64,000 nucleotides of DNA from Agarophyton chilense (Eukaryota; Rhodophyta; Florideophyceae; Gracilariales; Gracilariaceae). The notes below the pieces were generated by a model, which made no database searches, was not told where the DNA came from, and saw only the letters and a list, made by a program, of their open reading frames with translations. The position numbers were made by a program, and so were the translations under genes. How positions within the stretch are numbered: the stretch's first letter is position 1; every line of letters begins with the position of its first letter. Below, one piece after another: positions 62,552 to 64,000 of this stretch. The DNA is taken from contig JARGXX010000004.1 of the NCBI GenBank assembly GCA_030374765.1, positions 682,001-746,000 on the forward strand, read 5' to 3'.

Positions 62552-63405
62552 GACTTCTTATAGCAGTGAACGCGGGAGAGCCGCAGTGTGCAGTTTCGTA
62601 TATCTCTCCACTCCGGCTTTTAAATGCCTCTGTGCTGTTGATCGATAATATCATATTGACGAAGGCTTCGCAACCAGAAATCATGAAGGCGTAAAACTGA
62701 ATGTCAATTCGTGTTTGGTGTCAGTGAAATCTTGCTGATATTGAAAGCTACTGCGGTTCACGCGGTGAATCATATTCGTACTGTACGTTGTCTTGCATTC
62801 GAGAGAGGGAGAGGAGAACCGACAGCATCATTCGAGACAGTAGTGCACTCGCTGATCAATGCGTAAATGGACGTCGAAAAACAGTTCAAACGTCGCTCCA
62901 CAGATTATTTGGCAGCGAAGACAACCAAGCTGCTAGAAATGGCGAAGCATACGAATGAATCTGTGTAATTGAAGAAAGACGAGAAACGCAATTGCCGTGA
63001 TTTAGACGTGGGGGTTCATGATTATTGAATTGAAATCGCTGTCACTCGAAGCCAATAACGCTTCTCTATTCTACAATGTCAGACACTGATCTTTCCCAAT
63101 ATAATGCTTGCCGTTCTCTCCCATTAGATCAGAGTTTACAATGGAAAACTTGTGACAACCACTAGGCTATAAAAGTGTCCGGCCAGACACCAGAGGAACG
63201 TGGACAGCTGTATTTGTAGTGAGCTCCCACAAAACTATTCCGCAGTAAAGAACAGTTCATTCAGAAAGCCAACAATGAGACAGCTAGCATCCCAAGATTA
63301 CCAACGTGAGTGACTATCAGTATGGCTCTTGATGTCAAGGAGAGCTCACAGAACAAAGTTGCCAGACGATGTTTGTTGGCAACAGTGACTTCGTCTCCTC
63401 CCCAG
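62552..63405. other. Spacer, nothing recognised
   Basis: No supported coding region, repeat or RNA gene. AT-rich with scattered short ORFs. Confidence 0.35.
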
Positions 63406-63552
63406 ATGCCAAAAACGGTGAGTCGGCCGTTCCGCCTCCTCAACGCCCCAACCAAGCTTGATCCCTTCCACCGTATTCGGCGTCTGTGGGAACACCAATC
63501 TCAAGATCTTCGCAAGCTTGCTCTAGAAGCAGATGAGGTGAAACGAATTTAA
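63406..63552 (+). CDS. Very small ORF of 48 codons, possible gene or terminal exon
   Basis: MPKTVSRPFRLLNAPTKLDP then FHRIRRLWEHQSQDLRKLAL, ending EADEVKRI. It has an amphipathic, basic composition like small mitochondrial or ribosome-associated proteins, and the ATG directly follows a pyrimidine-rich CTCCTCCCCAG. A GTGAGT at 63306 upstream could be the donor of a 5' UTR intron. No family is recognised; a chance ORF is possible. Confidence 0.3.
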   Translation: MPKTVSRPFRLLNAPTKLDPFHRIRRLWEHQSQDLRKLALEADEVKRI

Positions 63553-64000
63553 CTTCTACCTCCGATGCAATGCACATGCTGTCCCGTATGCATCTATCGG
63601 CTAGGTTCCACAATTGCTCTGAGCGATTCTGTCACCAAGATGAAGCGGCCCGAAACTTCCCTCGTACGCTAAGGAACGAACACTTGGGGCACAGCAAAGA
63701 TTCACTGAAGTGAAATGCTATGTTTTCGAAAAGCATTTCTGCACGAAAGATACTTCAATTAGCGCTCGATACGATCGTTGTTCCCAGTGTTTTAGGAATA
63801 ATTGTTGGTCTCAATTGACTTTGGACATAACAACGATCAAGACCGCGAGCAGTTTCCGGAACCATATTTGAACCAGTAAGCGAACCCAATCACAAACCAG
63901 AACAATATCCCAATCACGTCTGTAAGCCCAACACGGTGAAAACCTGCACGAGCCACGAGCTTAATCCATTGTCGATTTAAAACCAAAACCACACATCATG
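63553..64000. other. Window end, nothing recognised
   Basis: No coding region or repeat is supported in the final 448 bases. Confidence 0.35.

Overview
The window is nuclear DNA of a photosynthetic eukaryote, most likely a red alga. Genes are compact and mostly intronless. The few introns are 70-125 bp, begin GTAAGT, GTATGT, GTAGGT or GTACGT and end in AG. A plastid-targeted Mg-chelatase H subunit with a Phe-containing N-terminus (MSAAF) and a plant-type phosphofructokinase fit a primary red plastid. The genus cannot be told by eye.

Layout. 1-15 kb is a transposable-element zone: the end of a possible MULE/FAR1-like protein, a truncated minus-strand Ty3/gypsy copy (1140-3663), a longer plus-strand chromodomain Ty3/gypsy element broken by stops and frameshifts (5704-12620), and a decayed PIF/Harbinger-type transposase (about 14030-14810). 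15.8-21.4 kb holds the 25-codon ribosomal protein eL41, a codanin-1-like protein, a multipass membrane protein and a Sec14-like lipid-transfer protein. 22.3-23.6 kb is an apparently intact Tc1/mariner element. 23.8-29.7 kb is one large minus-strand gene with four introns. Its product of about 1,800-1,865 residues carries five consecutive bestrophin-like channel units. 31-35.9 kb holds an aldose 1-epimerase, a Sel1-repeat pseudogene and an inositol polyphosphate multikinase. 36.6-44 kb has a PWWP protein with a LEDGF-like helical domain and a CDCA7-type zinc-finger protein, separated by about 4 kb without a clear gene. 47.6-57.9 kb is gene-dense: chlH, an AMPK/SNF4 gamma subunit, LSM14/Scd6, phosphofructokinase and D-aminoacyl-tRNA deacylase. 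59.4-62.6 kb holds a protein with seven 14-residue charged repeats and two small unrecognised ORFs.

Most notable: five bestrophin units in one reading frame. Known bestrophins are homopentamers, so this looks like a covalently linked single-chain pentamer with non-identical subunits. Other leads are a homopolymeric C tract 216-246 bp upstream of three start codons, short-repeat arrays with known transcription-factor cores (ACGCGT, TGACG, TTCGCGC) in promoters, and a PWWP plus LEDGF-like domain architecture in a probable alga.

The genes form no single pathway. Several fall in related areas: chromatin (codanin-like, PWWP/IBD-like, CDCA7-like), energy sensing and glycolysis (SNF4, PFK, aldose epimerase), translation and RNA (eL41, LSM14, DTD), and plastid function (ChlH, possibly the bestrophin).
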